IMG/VR virus record: IMGVR_UViG_3300044729_000874
Span: 1-24,334 of that record
Reading direction: 5' to 3' (one strand)
Length of the DNA stretch: 24,334 bases
DNA from: a virus
Part shown: one piece after another, positions 21,876 to 24,334 of the stretch
Layout of the letters: the number at the start of each line of letters is the position of its first letter
How positions within the stretch are numbered: position 1 is the stretch's first letter
Notes under the pieces: generated by a model
The model's database searches: none
Seen by the model: only the letters and a program-made list of their open reading frames with translations
Told to the model about the DNA's origin: nothing
Position numbers and translations under genes: made by a program

Positions 21876-21903
21876 TTGCATTGCTAGCAAGTGCCAATAT
21901 CTT
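21876..21903 (+). promoter_or_regulatory. Weak promoter candidate in an early-region spacer
   Basis: TTGCAT (21876-21881), a 16-bp spacer and TATCTT (21898-21903) lie in the 108-bp gap before the 112-aa gene. A CTTGC/GCAAG hairpin overlaps the -35 box. The match is weak, but this is the largest spacer in the early cassette. Confidence 0.2.
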
Positions 21904-21970
21904 AACCCCGACGCGACCAGCGGAGCATGGCAAACCTGATTCAACCTTAAAAAATAGAAAACAAGCAACG

Positions 21971-22309
21971 ATGAAAACAAAGAACGAGATCAAAAACGCA
22001 ATCGAATCCACAAACCCGCGCAGTGCATGGAGCAAAGCGGTCAAATCCTATGCCTTGGAGCTTTTGGATGGATTGGAGGGTGAATATCGCGCCGTCGGCT
22101 TGCTTAATGGCGCGGAAAATTGGAGAGCCTACAGTTTCGGTGGATGCTCGCTTATTTATGACGCAGAAATCGCTGAGCGCGTTTGCTCGCCATCTGAACT
22201 TAAACGCAAGCGGGGCGGAGAGCTTGCCCCTAATGCCCGCGAGTCATGGCTCGATTGCCAAGCCCGCTGCCTTTCACAAGCTGCCGCTCTAATCGCCCGC
22301 AACGCCTAA
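21971..22309 (+). CDS. Conserved phage protein of unknown function (112 aa)
   Basis: I choose the ATG at 21971, preceded by caagcaacg, the leader form shared by other uncoupled early genes; the frame is open further upstream to 21881 but without a good start. The sequence NWRAYSFGGCSLIYDAEIAERVCSPSELKRKRGGE (seen in parts, about 50-84) and RESWLDCQARCLSQAAALI near the C-terminus follow a pattern I know from many phage and prophage proteins with no assigned function. Its wide occurrence suggests a common accessory role, not determined. Confidence 0.75.
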   Translation: MKTKNEIKNAIESTNPRSAWSKAVKSYALELLDGLEGEYRAVGLLNGAENWRAYSFGGCSLIYDAEIAERVCSPSELKRKRGGELAPNARESWLDCQARCLSQAAALIARNA

Positions 22310-22327
22310 CCCTAACCCACCGAAACG

Positions 22328-22663
22328 ATGAACACACACACACACACAGACGGGCCTTGGATGTACGCCACGGGTGAGGATTGGGACGGGGCGCATATTA
22401 CAGATAAACACGGCAGGATTGTCGCCGATTGCCAAGGTTGCGATATACCTGGCGCATGCGGTGAAGTTGGAACGGATGAAGCCAAGGCAAACGCCCGTTT
22501 GATAGCTGCCGCGCCCGACATGCTCGCCGCGTTGGAATCCCTAGCCGTTGGCCTATCACCCGCAAGCGTGGACATGCAGCGGGAAAACCTGGCCGATCTT
22601 TGCCGCGTCTGTCATGAGATTGCAGAAAATGCACTTGCCAAGGCGAAAGGAGGCAAAGCATGA
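22328..22663 (+). CDS. Conserved phage protein with ANARLIAAAPDML motif (111 aa)
   Basis: The N-terminal part (DGPWMYATGEDWDGAHITDK, then GRIVADC) and the ANARLIAAAPDMLAALESLA segment near residues 54-73 form a pattern found in many small phage proteins of unknown function. A Cys-containing loop (DCQGCDIPGAC) could bind metal. A run of alternating His and Thr codons (acacac...) lies at the very start. The leader ccaccgaaacg has no Shine-Dalgarno. The stop overlaps the next ATG (ATGA). Confidence 0.75.
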   Translation: MNTHTHTDGPWMYATGEDWDGAHITDKHGRIVADCQGCDIPGACGEVGTDEAKANARLIAAAPDMLAALESLAVGLSPASVDMQRENLADLCRVCHEIAENALAKAKGGKA

Positions 22664-22974
22664 GCCGGCCACAATGGGAAAACGATGCCCTGCTGGCAAT
22701 CATGCGCGATGGGGTGGCGATTGAGGATGCGCCCTGGGTGCTTGAATGCATCCAAAAAGCGGCGGATGACATCGACCACCACGAAGATCACGAAATGTTT
22801 CCGTTGCTCATGGAATACCACGCAAACGACAAGGCCGCGCTTTGCAACATCGACGCGGAAACATTCGCTGATGTCTTGGCATGCCTTGGCATCGACCTGC
22901 ACCGATTGGAGACCCTATGGGAGCGAAAACACCTTGACCCGCCGACTGACGATGTTGACTGGTCTATGGAATAA
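22660..22974 (+). CDS. Unknown acidic early protein (104 aa)
   Basis: The protein is strongly acidic and helical, with a His/Asp/Glu cluster (DDIDHHEDHEMFPLLMEYH, about 35-53) that could bind metal ions. No family is recognised. The start has a near-perfect Shine-Dalgarno AAAGGAGG about 7 bp upstream and overlaps the previous stop (ATGA), a clear coupled start. It ends 27 bp before the next gene, in an A/C-only leader. Confidence 0.7.
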   Translation: MSRPQWENDALLAIMRDGVAIEDAPWVLECIQKAADDIDHHEDHEMFPLLMEYHANDKAALCNIDAETFADVLACLGIDLHRLETLWERKHLDPPTDDVDWSME

Positions 22975-23001
22975 CAAACGAAACAAAAACAAAACAAAAC
23001 T

Positions 23002-23214
23002 ATGAAAATAACATCTAAAAAATTAGACAGCAGAAGCCGCTCATACATCATAGAAAGCCCGTTTTACGGGGAGCGCGTCAACATCATAACCGACAAGGGC
23101 ATTCACATGAAACACTGTATCCTTATGATCGGGTGCAATGGAATCCAAATTGAACGCAGAGAGTTTGCCAAACTACTTTGGACAAGCCGAAGGTTGGAAA
23201 GGGGGGCAGCATGA
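23002..23214 (+). CDS. Unknown basic small protein (70 aa)
   Basis: A basic, beta-leaning protein (SRSYIIESPFYGERVNIITD, CILMIGCNGIQIERREFAKL) with no recognised family. It starts after a leader of only A and C (aaacaaaacaaaact) without Shine-Dalgarno, opening a new coupled unit with the next two genes. The stop overlaps the next ATG. Confidence 0.65.
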   Translation: MKITSKKLDSRSRSYIIESPFYGERVNIITDKGIHMKHCILMIGCNGIQIERREFAKLLWTSRRLERGAA

Positions 23215-23402
23215 AAAAGCAAGCAATCCTGGCGGCGGCCATCTTCGGCCACTTGTTTCTTTTCCTGTTCGTGGATTCGCTATTCGAAGCCCCGACAAAG
23301 TGGAAAATGTGGGCTTTTTACGGATCGTCCCTGCTTTCCGTTGCAGTCTGGGCGGCCTATTTGATCCACGAAGACGACAACCCGAAAGGGGGCGCGGCAT
23401 GA
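23211..23402 (+). CDS. Small two-helix membrane protein (63 aa)
   Basis: The ATG at 23211 overlaps the upstream stop (ATGA) and is preceded by aaagggggg, Shine-Dalgarno-like; an ATG in the same frame at 23178 lies inside the neighbour. Two membrane helices are visible, about residues 4-22 (QAILAAAIFGHLFLFLFV) and 32-50 (WAFYGSSLLSVAVWAAYLI), with a charged tail (HEDDNPKGG). A two-helix membrane protein of this size could be a holin, but it is far from any lysis gene and lies with early genes, so membrane modification or exclusion is as likely. Confidence 0.6.
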   Translation: MKKQAILAAAIFGHLFLFLFVDSLFEAPTKWKMWAFYGSSLLSVAVWAAYLIHEDDNPKGGAA

Positions 23403-23743
23403 AAGTAAATTGGAAACTCTATGAGGACACAGAAGCGGACAAGTTTGCGTTCCTTGTTCGCATTGTGGCTGATGTCTTTTCCGTCACGCCCGAGCAGATC
23501 CTTTGCCGGTCACGCTTTGCGCGGTGGGTTGAGCCTAGGCAACTGGTGGCCACAATCTGGAGCGAGAACCACAGCTTGCAGGAAACAGGCTACCGACTCG
23601 ACCGGCATCACGGGGCGATTATCCACGCACGGGAACGGGTTCGGTTTCTGATCGAGCATGACGACCGCTTTGCCGACAAGGTGCGGGAGACGCTCAAAAG
23701 ACTTGTGAATGAGGCTAAACCCGAAAATGACGGAAATGAATAA
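23399..23743 (+). CDS. Stand-alone DnaA domain IV-like DNA-binding protein (114 aa)
   Basis: Residues about 15-96 match the C-terminal DNA-binding domain of the replication initiator DnaA in order: the first helices (FLVRIVADVFSVTPEQIL), SRFARWVEPRQLVATIW, then the recognition helix LDRHHGAIIHARERV and EHDDRFADKV. There is no AAA+ domain, so it cannot load helicase by itself. In DnaA the recognition helix reads RDHTTVLHA; here it is RHHGAIIHA (residues 69-77), so the Asp and the two Thr that contact the DnaA box are changed. It may bind host or phage origin sites, or act as a regulator. The start overlaps the previous stop (ATGA) with aaaggggg upstream. Confidence 0.75.
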   Translation: MKVNWKLYEDTEADKFAFLVRIVADVFSVTPEQILCRSRFARWVEPRQLVATIWSENHSLQETGYRLDRHHGAIIHARERVRFLIEHDDRFADKVRETLKRLVNEAKPENDGNE

Positions 23744-24068
23744 AAAGAGAATATGCCAAGAGTGCCTTCGGATCGCTAAAAACGCGCCCGAAACCAAAGG
23801 AAAATTGGAGAGATTCAACCCTCACTGCGTCATGAGGCTATGTCCAGAAAATGAATGGATGTGCATAGCTGGCCCAAACAACTTTGAGCCAACGGTTAAA
23901 AGTATCCAGCGGAATGTTTACAACCACGACTTTCTACCCATTTCCGACGAGGACGCAGAGCTGATGTTGGGCGGGAAGGAATCTAAAGATTGCTTTATAA
24001 CCTACAAGCTAAAAAAACACACGGACGCAACCGAAAATGAAGAAACCCCAAAAGAAAAAATAGCGTGA
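23736..24068 (+). CDS. Cys/His-rich protein, possible zinc binder (110 aa)
   Basis: The ATG at 23736 (MNKKRICQECLRIAKN) overlaps the DnaA-like gene by 8 bp; ATGs at 23727 and 23709 are alternatives. C7 and C10 form a CxxC pair, followed by His30-Cys31, Cys36 and Cys43, enough ligands for one zinc site. The C-terminus is Lys/Glu-rich and disordered. No family recognised. The stop overlaps the next start as GTGA. Confidence 0.65.
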   Translation: MNKKRICQECLRIAKNAPETKGKLERFNPHCVMRLCPENEWMCIAGPNNFEPTVKSIQRNVYNHDFLPISDEDAELMLGGKESKDCFITYKLKKHTDATENEETPKEKIA

Positions 24069-24286
24069 TCCGACTTTTTAGCTTGCATGAGATGGCAGAC
24101 GACTTGAAACTGCCTCCAGCCGTTGTTGCTCTCTGGGCCGCAGATGGCTACATACCACACATAATGAGGGACGGATTGCCCTTATTCGACCCCGTGGCAG
24201 TGGGGAAGCACATTGCCGAACAATTAAACAACCTAAATAAAATCGACGATGAAAAACAGCGAGAACATAATGCAAAAGACTATTGA
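24065..24286 (+). CDS. MerR/excisionase-type helix-turn-helix protein (73 aa)
   Basis: Residues about 5-50 (FSLHEMADDLKLPPAVVALW, then GYIPHIMRDGLPLFDPVAV) follow the winged helix-turn-helix pattern of excisionase and MerR-type N-terminal domains: two helices, a Trp, a 'GxIP' turn, a wing and a Phe-Asp. Such small proteins bind DNA at specific sites and act as excisionases, repressors or recombination directionality factors. It starts with GTG overlapping the upstream stop (GTGA). No integrase is visible in the window, so a regulator is as likely as an excisionase. Confidence 0.6.
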   Translation: MIRLFSLHEMADDLKLPPAVVALWAADGYIPHIMRDGLPLFDPVAVGKHIAEQLNNLNKIDDEKQREHNAKDY

Positions 24287-24334
24287 GATTATCGCAATGA
24301 AACGCGATATTCATGCGGCATTAGCATCTAATGC
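24249..24334 (+). CDS. Start of an unknown gene, cut by the right edge
   Basis: The frame opens at ATG 24249 after atcgacg, the leader form of other early genes, and stays open to the edge (MKNSENIMQKTIEIIAMKRD and on). An ATG at 24270 is an alternative start. It overlaps the helix-turn-helix gene by 38 bp in another frame. Too little is visible to assign a family. Confidence 0.5.
   Translation, partial: MKNSENIMQKTIEIIAMKRDIHAALASN

Noticed and set aside
21676-22044. 122-aa minus-strand frame in the early cassette
   Set aside because: Antisense to three plus-strand genes; its hydrophobic segment arises from complement of charged codons.

Overview
This window is part of a tailed double-stranded DNA phage genome, probably short-tailed (podovirus-like). 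It carries a small and a large terminase subunit, a portal protein, the start of an acidic scaffold-like protein, a tail-nozzle-like protein, a tail fibre and several internal or ejection-type virion proteins. I see no bacterial housekeeping genes, rRNA, integrase or CRISPR. The host cannot be named. Most gene starts lack a Shine-Dalgarno sequence and have A/C-rich leaders instead, which points away from a typical enterobacterial or Bacillus host and would fit groups such as Bacteroidota or Verrucomicrobiota. That host guess is inference.

Layout. Positions 1-19873 form one long minus-strand late operon, read right to left. It runs: small virion protein, large tail protein, fibre, a 112-aa unknown, a virion protein ending in an S74-type chaperone domain, two probable internal virion proteins, a 1841-aa polyvalent protein with a zincin motif, small terminase, a zinc-finger protein, large terminase, a 59-aa protein, an AT-hook protein, portal, two small proteins, then a 945-bp gap, then the scaffold-like gene running off the left edge. 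Genes are tightly packed, many with ATGA or TAATG overlaps. Positions 19874-20886 are a non-coding divergent control region. From 20887 to the right edge lies a plus-strand cassette of small genes, probably early. It contains a stand-alone DnaA domain IV protein, a MerR/excisionase-type helix-turn-helix protein, two small membrane proteins and several phage orphans.

Two non-coding stretches deserve most attention. The gap at 1016-1959 interrupts the late operon between portal and scaffold. It holds phased TGAC half-sites, three CATGCGTCTT repeats, a plus-strand intrinsic terminator whose loop is exactly complementary to an upstream 10-mer (a possible pseudoknotted small RNA), a possible uracil-DNA glycosylase remnant and a minus-strand terminator. 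The gap at 2380-2503, just after the portal gene, holds a 72-nt fold that resembles a tRNA-Trp(CCA) with no T arm and an encoded CCA. The divergent region holds a clear plus-strand sigma70-like promoter, four 15-bp iteron-like repeats and two adjacent palindromes just before the first early gene.

All family calls come from reading motifs by eye. No database search was run.
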